Source: Mangrovibacterium diazotrophicum (GTDB lineage: Bacteria; Bacteroidota; Bacteroidia; Bacteroidales; Prolixibacteraceae). Taken from it: a stretch of DNA of 64,000 bases. This document shows positions 26,651-37,209 of this stretch, one piece after another. The first letter of the stretch is position 1. Each line of letters starts with the position of its first letter. The notes beneath the pieces are model-generated. The model was not told the origin of the DNA, did not search any database, and was given only the letters and a program-made list of their open reading frames with translations. The stretch covers positions 2,777,320 through 2,841,319 of the forward strand of contig NZ_RAPN01000001.1 in assembly GCF_003610535.1 (NCBI RefSeq), written 5' to 3'. The position numbers and the translations under genes were made by a program.

Positions 26651-27421
26651 CTAAAAATGCCGCGTTAAAGCCGATCTCCACCACAAATAATACTTGCCTT
26701 CCAAATCACTGATCGACGGGAACGGATAGAACAGGTAATTGTGCTGATCGCCGACATAAAAACCGGTTTTGATCGTCCGGTAAGATATGTCGCCCTTCAA
26801 ATAACGGAGCACAGTCTTGGTTTGTCGCCCGGGCGATTCTTTCAACCGGATGAGGCAATCGCGCAAATGATCCGGGTTCGGATACGGCAGATTGTGAATC
26901 GGTGCGTACGGATCTTTGACCAGCTCATTCAACAACAAATCGCACATAAACACCTTGGGCGCCGATACCGGCTGGTTCGGATCAGTCAGCATCCGAATAA
27001 AATCTATCGGGCCCAACTTACTCGCAACCCGCGTTGTGATGGGCACCAGCTGCTGGTACAGATGCACCGGATCCGGTTTGTTCTCGACATAATCGTGCGG
27101 TTCAATCTCCAAAACGCGTCCGTCGTCAGTTACCAGGTACAAACTGCGGAGCGCTTTCAATGGTGTCTTTTCAAACACACGATAAATAGACAAGTAAACC
27201 GAACGCTTCGGCTCGCCGTCTTCGTAGGGTTTCATCTTTAAATTGATGTAGTCCTGATGCAAAGTCGTTTTATCCGGATCAATCTCCAGAAAGATAGCTT
27301 GTCCCCGGGTCTGCTTTTTTGTCCCTACCGACAGGTAATTCCCAAAATCCACCGGAGCTAGATGTGATACGATCAAGGATTCTGGTGTGGCAACAAGATA
27401 ATAGTACTTTTTCATGGCCAT
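26651..27421 (-). CDS. Conserved-looking protein of unknown function
   Basis: I start at the ATG at 27421 ('MAMKKYYYLVATPESLIVSH', 256 residues); a second ATG two codons later is equally possible, and the frame is open to 27508. No signal peptide or membrane segment is seen. The sequence is rich in basic and aromatic residues, with 'YLVTDDGRVLEIEPHDYVEN' and 'LRYLKGDISYRTIKTGFYVG' as the most conserved-looking stretches. I do not recognise a family. It lies between tRNA-Asn and the MMPL gene, divergent from the latter, with no sign of an operon. Confidence 0.7.
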   Translation of the reverse strand: MAMKKYYYLVATPESLIVSHLAPVDFGNYLSVGTKKQTRGQAIFLEIDPDKTTLHQDYINLKMKPYEDGEPKRSVYLSIYRVFEKTPLKALRSLYLVTDDGRVLEIEPHDYVENKPDPVHLYQQLVPITTRVASKLGPIDFIRMLTDPNQPVSAPKVFMCDLLLNELVKDPYAPIHNLPYPNPDHLRDCLIRLKESPGRQTKTVLRYLKGDISYRTIKTGFYVGDQHNYLFYPFPSISDLEGKYYLWWRSALTRHF

Positions 27422-27591
27422 CTTGACTTTTGGTTGTACTAAAAAATACGATTCGAACAACCAAAAAGTTAAATTCAATCGCGCAAACTTCCTGACCAAC
27501 CGGGACAACGAAAAGGCTTCCGACCTGAAAATTGAGAGATATTAAGATCTGATATACATTCAATTTAAGCTATGCTAAATTAGGTGAAAGA

Positions 27592-27622
27592 ATAAAAAAG
27601 CATCCTTCGGCATGCTTTCGTT
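27592..27622 (-). terminator. Orphan hairpin with minus-strand T-run
   Basis: GAAAGCAT / ATGCTTTTTTA arms around a CGAA-type loop. Read on the minus strand this is a good intrinsic terminator, but no minus-strand gene ends here; it lies 50 nt upstream of the MMPL gene on the other strand. Confidence 0.45.
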
Positions 27623-27673
27623 TCCAAATATTAATGACTACTTTCGCACTTCACTTTTTTGAAGAATTTCATT

Positions 27674-30112
27674 ATGTGGGTTTGGCTCTCAAGAATTATC
27701 CTAAGAAATAGAATCGCCGTACTTGTTATACTTGCCTTGATTACCATTTTCATGGCTTTCCAAGCGAAGCAAGTAGAAATGTCGTACGAGTATTCACAAC
27801 TCCTTCCTAAAAAAGACAGCGCATACGTAGATTATCAGCGGTTTCGCGACCTTTTTGGCGAAGAAGGAAATCTAATCGTAGTCGGTGTTGAAGATCCCGA
27901 TTTTTTCAAAATCAGCCACTTTCGCGACTGGCAGGATCTGAACCGGGATTTAAAAGCAATTGATGGAGTAGACGATATCATCTCGGCCTCAAGTGCTTAC
28001 AACCTTGAAAAAGACACCAAGGACAAGAAGTTCGTGGTTTCACCGATATTCCCGAAAGAAATCACGTCACAGGTTGAACTCGACAGTTTAGCTCAGAATT
28101 TCCATTCGCTGCCTTTTTATAAAGGACTGCTCTACAATCCGAAAACCGGCGCATACATATTGGGGATCACTGTCAATAAAGACAAGATGCACTCGAAGGC
28201 CCGAGAACAGCTCGTTTTAGCAATTAAGGAACGATGCGACCAGTTCTCGGAAAAAACAGGACTTGTTACCCACTATTCGGGACTGCCTTACATCCGGGTA
28301 ATCAACTCGATCCGGATCAAAAAGGAAATCTACCTTTTCAGCGCGCTGGCAATGGGACTTTGTATCATCACACTGTTCCTGTTCTTCAGATCATTTAAAG
28401 CGGTACTTTTTCCGGTCGTCATTGTGCTCACAGGCGTTATTTGGGCGATGGGGACCATGAGTCTTTTAGGCTACAAAATCACCCTGCTTACCGGAATGAT
28501 CCCATCATTGCTGATCGTTATCGGGATACCGAACAGCATCTACATGCTCAACAAGTATCACTACGAATTCCGATCGCACGGAAACAAGATCAAGTCGCTT
28601 CAGCGGGTTATCATCAAAATCGGGAATGCTACATTCCTGACCAACCTGACAACTGCTTCCGGTTTTGCAACGTTCATCATCACCAACAGTGATATTCTCC
28701 GCCAGTTCGGCTTGGTGGCGTCGTTAAATATTATGGGATTGTTCCTGCTTTCTATTTTAATGATCCCGACTATTTTCAGCTTCCTGGCGCCTCCGAAAGA
28801 AAGACATATCCAACACCTGGACAACAAAACCATCCGTCGGATCATCGACAAGCTGGTTGAAGTTACCTACCATCATATTAAATGGGTTTACGCTTCAGCA
28901 TTTGTTGTGCTACTTCTGGGAATCTACGGTATCACCATGATTAAAAGCTCTGGCTACATGGTTGATGACATTCCCGAAAGCGACGTGATTTATCAGGACT
29001 TGAAATTCTTCGAGAACCACATTGATGGGATTATGCCTTTGGAAATCATCATTGATTCGAAGAAACCGAATGGCGCCATGAGCTTACAAACCTTCAAACT
29101 GGTCGATCGTTTGGAGAAACGCCTGGAAGAATACCCGGAATTATCATCATCATTATCGCTGCTGAACATTCTGAAATTTGCCAAACAGGCCTTCTACAAC
29201 GGCAACGAAAAATATTACAGTGTTCCGGGCAACCAGGAAAAGAACTTCATTATGGCCTATGCGAAAAACTCGGCCGGCGAAGGCAACCAGGGAATCGGTG
29301 CACTGCATTCATTCATCGACAGTACCCAGCAAATTACGCGTGTCAGCATCCGGATGAAGGACGTTGGTACGAAACGCATGGAGCACCTTTACAACGACTT
29401 TCAAATGGAAGTCGATTCGATTTTCCCGGCCGACAGTTATAAGGTTACAGTTACCGGCTCGAGTATTACCTTCTTCAAAGGAACAAAATACCTGGTCGAA
29501 AACTTATTTTCAAGTTTGGCACTTGCTGTCTTCCTGATTTCAGCTTTCATGGCCGTCATGTTCTACTCGTGGCGCATGGTTGTAATGTCGCTCTTGCCAA
29601 ACATCCTCCCGCTGATTTTCACAGCCGCAATCATGGGCTTCACCGGCATCCCGATCAAGGCCTCTACGATCCTCGTGTTCAGTATCGCTTTCGGTATTTC
29701 GGTGGACAACACGATACACTTCCTCGCCAAATACCGGCAGGAACTGTCGCTCACCGGCTGGGACATTCAGAAGTCGGTGCGGATTGCACTGAGCGAAACC
29801 GGCGTTTCCATGATGTACACCTTCGTAGTGTTGTTCTTCGGCTTTGGCGTTTACAGTATCTCGCAATTCGGCGGAACGGCTGCACTGGGCGTTTTGGTAT
29901 CGCTGACGCTTTTGGTTGCCATTACTTCAAACCTCATTTTACTACCGAGTTTGTTGATTGGATTAGAAAGACTGACAACAACTCGTTCATTCCGCGAGCC
30001 AATGTTGCAAATTTATAACGAAGAAGAAGACATTGAACTGGAAGAGCTGGAAATTGAGCATCACGATTCGGAAGAAGAAAAAGGAGAAGAAGAAAATAAA
30101 ACACAAAACTAA
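27674..30112 (+). CDS. MMPL/RND family membrane transporter
   Basis: I use the ATG at 27674 (812 residues; a TTG five codons earlier is possible). The layout is that of a single-chain RND protein of the MMPL/SSD group: one membrane helix, a periplasmic domain (about 40-215), five helices including 'LLIVIGIPNSIYMLNKYHYE', a second such half from about 395, and a Glu-rich cytoplasmic tail 'EEEDIELEELEIEHHDSEEE'. Family members move lipids, sterol-like molecules or hopanoids across the inner membrane using proton force. The polyprenyl synthase gene starts 15 nt downstream, so the two are co-transcribed, which hints at an isoprenoid link. The cargo is unknown. Confidence 0.9.
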   Translation: MWVWLSRIILRNRIAVLVILALITIFMAFQAKQVEMSYEYSQLLPKKDSAYVDYQRFRDLFGEEGNLIVVGVEDPDFFKISHFRDWQDLNRDLKAIDGVDDIISASSAYNLEKDTKDKKFVVSPIFPKEITSQVELDSLAQNFHSLPFYKGLLYNPKTGAYILGITVNKDKMHSKAREQLVLAIKERCDQFSEKTGLVTHYSGLPYIRVINSIRIKKEIYLFSALAMGLCIITLFLFFRSFKAVLFPVVIVLTGVIWAMGTMSLLGYKITLLTGMIPSLLIVIGIPNSIYMLNKYHYEFRSHGNKIKSLQRVIIKIGNATFLTNLTTASGFATFIITNSDILRQFGLVASLNIMGLFLLSILMIPTIFSFLAPPKERHIQHLDNKTIRRIIDKLVEVTYHHIKWVYASAFVVLLLGIYGITMIKSSGYMVDDIPESDVIYQDLKFFENHIDGIMPLEIIIDSKKPNGAMSLQTFKLVDRLEKRLEEYPELSSSLSLLNILKFAKQAFYNGNEKYYSVPGNQEKNFIMAYAKNSAGEGNQGIGALHSFIDSTQQITRVSIRMKDVGTKRMEHLYNDFQMEVDSIFPADSYKVTVTGSSITFFKGTKYLVENLFSSLALAVFLISAFMAVMFYSWRMVVMSLLPNILPLIFTAAIMGFTGIPIKASTILVFSIAFGISVDNTIHFLAKYRQELSLTGWDIQKSVRIALSETGVSMMYTFVVLFFGFGVYSISQFGGTAALGVLVSLTLLVAITSNLILLPSLLIGLERLTTTRSFREPMLQIYNEEEDIELEELEIEHHDSEEEKGEEENKTQN

Positions 30113-30127
30113 TAAGGCGACATTACG

Positions 30128-31123
30128 ATGAACGAAACAACGGATCGTCTAAAAGCACTTCAAACACAATTAATCGACCATCTTTCAACCGAAGCCAAGA
30201 ACATTGGTGAAACAGGTCCGGTTAATTTATACCAACCCATTGAATATACGTTGAACATGGGCGGCAAGCGCCTTCGCCCTGTTATGGTTTTGCTGGCAAA
30301 CGAGCTGTTTGGCGGAAACCCGGAAGATGCCATGAACGCTGCACTGGCGGTGGAGATTTTTCACAACTTCACGCTCCTGCACGACGACATCATGGACAAT
30401 GCCGACATGCGCCGCAACAAGCCTTCAGTTCATAAAAAATACAGTGAGAACATCGCCATCCTATCCGGAGACGCCATGTCGATAATGGCCTACCGTTACC
30501 TGCTAAAAACAAAAGCAGCAAGACTGAACGAGATCATCAGCCTGTTTACCGAAACAGCCATCGAGGTATGTGAAGGGCAGCAGTATGATATGGATTTCGA
30601 GAATCGTCTGGATGTTACGGTTGAAGAATACCTGGAAATGATCCGACTGAAAACAGCAGTATTATTGGCCTGCAGTTTCAAAATGGGAGCCCTCTCTGCG
30701 AACGCCAGCAATTCAGATGCTGAGAACATCTACCAATTTGGCATCAATTTAGGACTGGCCTTCCAACTGCAGGATGATTTGCTGGATTGCTATGCCGATC
30801 AGGACAAATTCGGCAAACGGATTGGCGGCGACATCGTTGCCAATAAAAAGACATTCCTGCTGATCAACGCCATGGAACTGGCAAGCGAAAAACTGAAGCC
30901 GAAATTGACCGATTGGCTGCAACAGGACTCCTTCGACGAACAGGAGAAAATAGCAGCTGTGAAGGCAATTTATCAAGAAACCGGGGTGAAGGAAATTTGC
31001 GAAAAAGCCATAAACGATTATTACAATAAAGCCTTGATCTCGCTGGAACAAATCGGGATCGACGAAAACAAGAAAACAATTCTTCAACTACTGGCAAAAT
31101 CCATCATGGAACGTGAACATTAA
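30128..31123 (+). CDS. Polyprenyl diphosphate synthase
   Basis: A 331-residue trans-isoprenyl diphosphate synthase that extends allylic diphosphates with isopentenyl diphosphate. The first Asp-rich motif 'LLHDDIMD' (83-90), 'GGKRLRP' (45-51) and the second motif 'QLQDDLLD' are intact. Residues 5 and 4 before the first motif (Phe81, Thr82) are not both bulky, so a chain longer than farnesyl is possible. In a menaquinone-using cell it could make the side chain that MenA attaches, or farnesyl/geranylgeranyl diphosphate. Co-transcribed with the MMPL transporter 15 nt upstream; 116 nt separate it from atpD. Confidence 0.92.
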   Translation: MNETTDRLKALQTQLIDHLSTEAKNIGETGPVNLYQPIEYTLNMGGKRLRPVMVLLANELFGGNPEDAMNAALAVEIFHNFTLLHDDIMDNADMRRNKPSVHKKYSENIAILSGDAMSIMAYRYLLKTKAARLNEIISLFTETAIEVCEGQQYDMDFENRLDVTVEEYLEMIRLKTAVLLACSFKMGALSANASNSDAENIYQFGINLGLAFQLQDDLLDCYADQDKFGKRIGGDIVANKKTFLLINAMELASEKLKPKLTDWLQQDSFDEQEKIAAVKAIYQETGVKEICEKAINDYYNKALISLEQIGIDENKKTILQLLAKSIMEREH

Positions 31124-31194
31124 AAATACTTGTTCGTTAGTTGTGAAGAATTAGAATACAAACATTTAAACCGATAATAAACTTGTCCATTTAA

Positions 31195-32751
<1,557 letters not shown>

Positions 32752-32768
32752 TCCTAAAAACTGCATCT

Positions 32769-33014
32769 ATGTTTCTCGAAATAATCACTCCGGAAAAGAA
32801 AATATTCAGCGGCGAAGTCAAGTTGGTGAAAGCACCCGGCGCAAAAGGGAGCTTTGAAATCCTGACAAGACACGCCCCGATTATTTCAATTCTGGAAAAA
32901 GGGCAGATTAAGATTATCGACACCAGCGGCCAAACAACATTTGTTGAAGTTGGTGGTGGCGTACTCGAATCGAAAGACGACAAAATAGTTGTACTGGCAG
33001 AACCTGTAGCCTGA
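32769..33014 (+). CDS. atpC: ATP synthase F1 subunit epsilon, short form
   Basis: An 81-residue epsilon subunit consisting of only the N-terminal beta-sandwich ('FLEIITPEKKIFSGEVKLVKAP' region, 'FEILTRHAPIISIL', 'GGGVLESKDDKIVVLAE'). The C-terminal helical hairpin of the roughly 135-residue family form is missing; the stop is followed by a terminator and there is no sign of a frameshift, so the short form is genuine. The helices normally inhibit ATP hydrolysis and bind ATP, so this enzyme probably lacks that control. Same operon as atpD. Confidence 0.93.
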   Translation: MFLEIITPEKKIFSGEVKLVKAPGAKGSFEILTRHAPIISILEKGQIKIIDTSGQTTFVEVGGGVLESKDDKIVVLAEPVA

Positions 33015-33031
33015 TACGACTCGAACAATAA

Positions 33032-33067
33032 AAAAACCCGGAAGAGCAATCTACCGGGTTTTCTTTT
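33032..33067. terminator. Bidirectional terminator between atpC and patB-like gene
   Basis: AACCCGG and CCGGGTT arms, with TTTTCTTTT on the plus side and a longer T-run on the minus side. Confidence 0.85.
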
Positions 33068-33089
33068 AGTATATAATATATAAAGGTGT

Positions 33090-34259
33090 CTAACTTTTCA
33101 GCACATTAACGATTCGCAGCAAAGCTTCTTCCAGCATTGCCCGGGTACATCCCAGATTGATCCGCATATAACCGCTTCCGTTTTTTCCGAACTGCACGCC
33201 TTTATTCAGCCCAACACCAGCTTCGAGCATGGTTTTATTCAACTCTTCGTCAGTCAAACCGAAAGCCGAAAAGTCAATCCAGGCCAAATAAGTTGCCTCC
33301 AGCTTCATTGGTTTCACTTCAGGCAAATGCTCCTCAAAATAATCCACCATAAAATTGAAGTTAGCTTCGAGGTAATTCACCAGCTGTTTGCGCCAGTCCT
33401 CCCCTTTCGTAAAAGCGGCTTCGAGCGCAATGGTTCCGAATATATTTCCCATATGCAGGTGGGGCAAGTTCAAGGTACGTTCGTAGCGCGCCAACAGGCG
33501 CTTATTCGGGATAATGAGGAACGAAGTTGTTAAGCCTGCCACGTTAAAGGTTTTACTGGGCGCCATGCACACCACACAATTGTATGCTACTTCCTCCGAA
33601 ATTGTTGGAAGTGGTGTATGCTTGTAACCCTCAAAAACCAAATCCGAGTGAATTTCATCCGAAACAATCAGTATGTCATGCTCCATGCAGATGTCAGTCA
33701 GCGCAACCAACTCTTCCCTGGTCCAGACCATTCCTCCCGGGTTTTGGGGATTACACAGAAGCAGCATCTTTGTCTTTTCCGTGATCTTAGTCTTCAGATC
33801 TTCCAAATCGAATGTATAGCGGCCGTCAACCAACTTCAACGGGTTATCAACAATAACACGGCCGGAACCTTTTACAGAGTCGTAGAACGGGAAATAAACC
33901 GGCGATTGCACAACAACCTCGTCACCCTTTTTTGAATAAGACTCAATGGCCAATGTCAATCCTGCTACAACACCCGGGCTAAACGACACCCATTCGCGTT
34001 GAATATCCCAGTTATGCCGTTGTTTCATCCACCCCACTATCGCCTCAAAATAACTATCCGGGCGAAACGTGTATCCCAGCACCTCGTGTTCCAAACGTTT
34101 CTTGATGGCATCTAAAATAAAATCGGGTGTTTTAAAATCCATATCGGCTACCCAGAGTGGAAGTACATCAGCCTTCCCAAACACACGTTCCCGTGCATCA
34201 TACTTCAGACTATTGGTACCTTCCCGCAACACCTCTTCATCGAAATTATATTTCTTCAT
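33090..34259 (-). CDS. MalY/PatB family PLP-dependent C-S lyase or aminotransferase
   Basis: A 389-residue fold-type I PLP enzyme. The start 'LPLWVADMDF' (33-42) is the MalY/PatB signature, 'SDEIHSDLV' (200-208) holds the PLP-binding Asp, and 'APSKTFN' (233-239) the Schiff-base Lys236. Family members cleave cystathionine or other cysteine S-conjugates to pyruvate, ammonia and a thiol. Both sides of the gene carry AT-palindromic tracts (33070-33082 and 34273-34289). It stands alone and is transcribed towards the shared terminator with atpC. Confidence 0.9.
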   Translation of the reverse strand: MKKYNFDEEVLREGTNSLKYDARERVFGKADVLPLWVADMDFKTPDFILDAIKKRLEHEVLGYTFRPDSYFEAIVGWMKQRHNWDIQREWVSFSPGVVAGLTLAIESYSKKGDEVVVQSPVYFPFYDSVKGSGRVIVDNPLKLVDGRYTFDLEDLKTKITEKTKMLLLCNPQNPGGMVWTREELVALTDICMEHDILIVSDEIHSDLVFEGYKHTPLPTISEEVAYNCVVCMAPSKTFNVAGLTTSFLIIPNKRLLARYERTLNLPHLHMGNIFGTIALEAAFTKGEDWRKQLVNYLEANFNFMVDYFEEHLPEVKPMKLEATYLAWIDFSAFGLTDEELNKTMLEAGVGLNKGVQFGKNGSGYMRINLGCTRAMLEEALLRIVNVLKS

Positions 34260-34757
34260 GAATGCTTCTGCTTATATATTATTATATATCTCCGTTTTCA
34301 ACACACTCTCTTTATAAAATCAGAAACCGGAAACAGCCGATAAAACTAACCAATCATTTGCGGATAACAGATAAAATGCCAGTTTAATTTCCCGGGCTGG
34401 GCAAATTGGGAGATTGAATCCCCTATTTGAAGAAATTCGATAAAACGCACCTCCGAAGAACTGACAATATGGTACGACGCTCGCTTTTCAGGGAAAAATT
34501 TGTATTCTCTGTAACGCACACGACTGACAAAAGTCATGCTTTTTACAGTAAGAGACCTTTTTGTGTTAATTACATGTTAACAGATACGATTTTATTTTGG
34601 AAACACAAAATTTTAACATGAAATAGTTTGAGGAAAAAAGCCCCCTACCAATCACACCTTAAGCTCTCTATTTCAATTCATTAGTTGATTTGTGAATTTC
34701 TGAGGGGCGCAAACACCTGCTGAATAGCATCTTTTTTAACTTAGCCTTAACGTGTGT
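34260..34757. other. Long noncoding gap with AT palindrome
   Basis: An ATATAT-TATT-ATATAT tract lies at 34273-34289, just upstream of the PatB-like gene, and a small GTTAA/TTAAC inverted repeat near 34565-34582. Otherwise no supported gene or clear structure up to the promoter at 34758. Confidence 0.4.
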
Positions 34758-34791
34758 TTTGCAGCAGGTTTTAAAACGTGATCTATATTTG
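34758..34791 (+). promoter_or_regulatory. Strong Bacteroidota-type promoter
   Basis: TTTG (34758-34761) and TATATTTG (34784-34791) are separated by 22 nt, close to the usual -33/-7 spacing, and lie 37 nt before the ATG at 34829. The best promoter match in the window. Confidence 0.7.
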
Positions 34792-34828
34792 TACTGTGGT
34801 TAATGTCTAACAATTTAAAATTAGAACA

Positions 34829-35416
34829 ATGAAAACAATTAGAACTTTTATCGCAGTTTTTGCCTTAGTAATCTCGGCAAACATCGCAATGGCTGGTGGC
34901 AACCTTCGCGTTGACATTTTACCTTTAACATCAGAACGTGCTGTAGTAGCAGTATCAAGCCAAGTACAAAACCAATACGAAATTAGTATTGAAAACGCTT
35001 ACGGCGAAGTTATCTACTACAAAGAAACTGAAGGAAACATTACTGACTACCGCAAAGTATTCGATTTCTCTAAATTGGAAAACGGTGAGTACAAAGTAAT
35101 CGCTACTATCGACGGAGCAACAAGCGAACGCACTTTCGCAGTAGGTTCAAAAACAATTTCTGTTGGTGACCTGAAATATGTTGCTGATCCAGTTTTCTCT
35201 TTCAACAACGACGTATTGCGTGTAGCTTACCTGAACTACCCAGGAGAAAAAGTTGACCTGAAAATCTACGACGGAAACGACTTGATTTACTCAAAACAAC
35301 TTGACTCTGAATTTGCAGTAAACGAAGGTTTGAGCTTGGCTAAACTGAAAAGCGGAAACTACCAAGTTGTATTGGCTAGCGGAAACGAAGTGTTCGATTA
35401 CACAATACGCAAGTAA
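34829..35416 (+). CDS. Secreted protein with two Ig-like modules (tandem paralogue A)
   Basis: 195 residues with a clear Sec signal (1-22, cleavage after 'IAMA'). The mature part is two beta-sandwich modules of about 75 residues: 'YEISIENAYGEVIYYKET' ... 'LENGEYKVIATIDG', and 'LRVAYLNYPGEKVDLKIY' ... 'LKSGNYQVVLASG'. Each looks like a free-standing version of the small beta-sandwich found as a T9SS sorting tail, but no cargo domain is attached. Codon use is strongly biased and the promoter is near consensus, so expression is probably high. A close paralogue follows 94 nt downstream. Family not certain; function unknown. Confidence 0.8.
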   Translation: MKTIRTFIAVFALVISANIAMAGGNLRVDILPLTSERAVVAVSSQVQNQYEISIENAYGEVIYYKETEGNITDYRKVFDFSKLENGEYKVIATIDGATSERTFAVGSKTISVGDLKYVADPVFSFNNDVLRVAYLNYPGEKVDLKIYDGNDLIYSKQLDSEFAVNEGLSLAKLKSGNYQVVLASGNEVFDYTIRK

Positions 35417-35510
35417 TCCGAACGGAACCCAAAGCTCTGAACATTTAGAGCAAATCTCTAAAATTACTTTTCCAAATTTTCTAGTTGAAACGATTTAGAT
35501 ACAGAAGGAT

Positions 35511-36110
35511 ATGAAGACAACAATGAAAATTTTCAGCCTGTTAGTAGTCCTGATCATGTCAGGAAAACTAACATCGGCTGCTGAAAACCCGAAAGTAGAT
35601 ATGAAAGCAATGGCCGGAAAGAATGCTATGCTTCAAATCGAAAATGATGCTAATACACACCTTGAAATTTTGATTCAAAACAAAGCTGGTGAGGTTGTGT
35701 ATTACAAAGAAACTGAAGGCGATTCTGCCAAATACCTGCATGTTTATGATTTTTCTGAATACAAACCAGGTGTTTATGATCTGATTGTAACGGCTAACAA
35801 CATGGTAACTGAACACCAGTTTACTATTGAAGATGAGCAAGTTGATGTTGGCGAAAAACAAATGACACAAAAACCGTTTTTTGCATTTAACACTGAGGAC
35901 CACATTGTGCGCGTGGCTTATTTAAATTATCCGGGTGAAAAAGTGAAGCTTAAAGTTTACGAGGGGAATGAGCTTATTTACAACAAAGCATTGGATAATT
36001 CATTCTCAGTGAACGAAGGACTAAACTTATCAAAGCTCGAAGCCGGAAGATACCAGGTAGTGCTTGCTGCCGGATCAAAGCAATTTGAATATCCGGTAGA
36101 CATCAGATAA
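35511..36110 (+). CDS. Secreted protein with two Ig-like modules (tandem paralogue B)
   Basis: 199 residues with a Sec signal (1-23) and the same two-module layout as the gene before it. The second module is nearly the same ('VRVAYLNYPGEKVKLKVYEG', 'SVNEGLNLSKLEAGRYQVVL'), while the first module is more diverged and the codon bias is weaker. This points to tandem duplication followed by divergence, with copy A kept as the strongly expressed one. No cargo domain, no lipobox. It is followed by an intrinsic terminator, so both genes may be one transcript. Confidence 0.8.
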   Translation: MKTTMKIFSLLVVLIMSGKLTSAAENPKVDMKAMAGKNAMLQIENDANTHLEILIQNKAGEVVYYKETEGDSAKYLHVYDFSEYKPGVYDLIVTANNMVTEHQFTIEDEQVDVGEKQMTQKPFFAFNTEDHIVRVAYLNYPGEKVKLKVYEGNELIYNKALDNSFSVNEGLNLSKLEAGRYQVVLAAGSKQFEYPVDIR

Positions 36111-36133
36111 AAAGACTTAAACAAATGAAATCC

Positions 36134-36167
36134 AATGCGGTATTCGAAAGAAACCGCATTTTTTTTT
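36134..36167 (+). terminator. Terminator of the tandem secreted-protein genes
   Basis: AATGCGGT-loop-ACCGCATT followed by a run of nine T, 24 nt after the stop of paralogue B. Confidence 0.85.
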
Positions 36168-36172
36168 GTGCT

Positions 36173-36925
36173 CTATAGCGGCGTAAATTTCAACTTTTGA
36201 ATTTTATCACGAACCGATCCCCGTTCGGTAAAGCGGACAATCGCCAAAATTAGAGCAGCAATAAGTCCGGGCTTCGTCACTACTTTGACGATTTCGCTGA
36301 TCCGTTGGTCGCGCTGCAGCAAAAAAGCAGCTTTCCCGCTTTCCTCCACACGGAAATACTCGCCTGCAAACTTCCAGGCACCATCGCGAGCTAGTTTCAT
36401 ACTAAAGTCAACCAGGTAATCATCCACCTTGCCGGTTAATTTCAATAAATATTTGAGCATCGGCCATACCGACGACAAGTTATCCTGAACTTCATGCACC
36501 AGCTCTGATAGAATGCTGTTGATCCGGTTAAAATCCTCGCGCAAATCCTCCATCTCCTTCCCTTTCGAGATCTCGGCTGCCACAATTCCTAAATCGTAGT
36601 TGATATGCGCGTTCATTCCAACCAACAGATGCTGCAACACAATGGGCCAATAGCGGGGTGACTGCTCAAATGCCTTTTTCCAGGAGCCAGACATCTGATC
36701 ACACAACTTGTAGGCCTTCCACGCATCGAGGTAACGCTGCGCAAACAAAACGTCCAGCTGCTCCATGCGCGGTCCGTCATCGAAATAACCGTTAGCAATA
36801 CCCTCTTTCACTTTAATCGTTACTTTCTGGTACAGGGCTGCAAAGTAGCCTGCAGGATCATTATGCGTCTCCGCATCCTGAATAATTAGGTCTAATTTTC
36901 TGATGACTTCGTCGATCGTGTTCAT
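36173..36925 (-). CDS. DUF5995 family protein
   Basis: A 250-residue, mainly helical protein without signal peptide. The segment 'QHLLVGMNAHINYDLGIV' with the His-Asn-Tyr-Asp pattern is the family's most recognisable block. One hydrophobic stretch near the C-terminus ('PGLIAALILAIVRF') could contact the membrane. Function of the family is unknown to me. I start at the ATG at 36925 ('MNTIDEVIRKLD'); the frame is open seven codons further. It converges on the secreted-protein pair with only 6 nt between its stop and the T-run of their terminator. Confidence 0.8.
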   Translation of the reverse strand: MNTIDEVIRKLDLIIQDAETHNDPAGYFAALYQKVTIKVKEGIANGYFDDGPRMEQLDVLFAQRYLDAWKAYKLCDQMSGSWKKAFEQSPRYWPIVLQHLLVGMNAHINYDLGIVAAEISKGKEMEDLREDFNRINSILSELVHEVQDNLSSVWPMLKYLLKLTGKVDDYLVDFSMKLARDGAWKFAGEYFRVEESGKAAFLLQRDQRISEIVKVVTKPGLIAALILAIVRFTERGSVRDKIQKLKFTPL

Positions 36926-37209
36926 TGGGTGGTTTTTGAAGTACAAACAGCGCTCATTGAAGATGAGTACGATCCAAGGTAATTAATCTTCACGAAACAA
37001 CAACCAAATCGCACGGGCTACTTTTCTCCCAAATACGACTATTTGCTGACGATCCAGGCAGTCAACCGTGCCAAAACCTTTCATCCGGATCATAATTATT
37101 GGTTTCAATATTATTAATAAGACTTCACAACTTGCCTTTCTTGATCCAAACACCAAAATTAGATTATCATAACGAATCACTAAATTGACTAACAACTACG
37201 CTCAAGAAA

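Noticed and set aside
36983-37195. 70-codon minus-strand ORF after the DUF5995 gene
   Set aside because: No signal, motif or ribosome site; composition looks like noncoding DNA.
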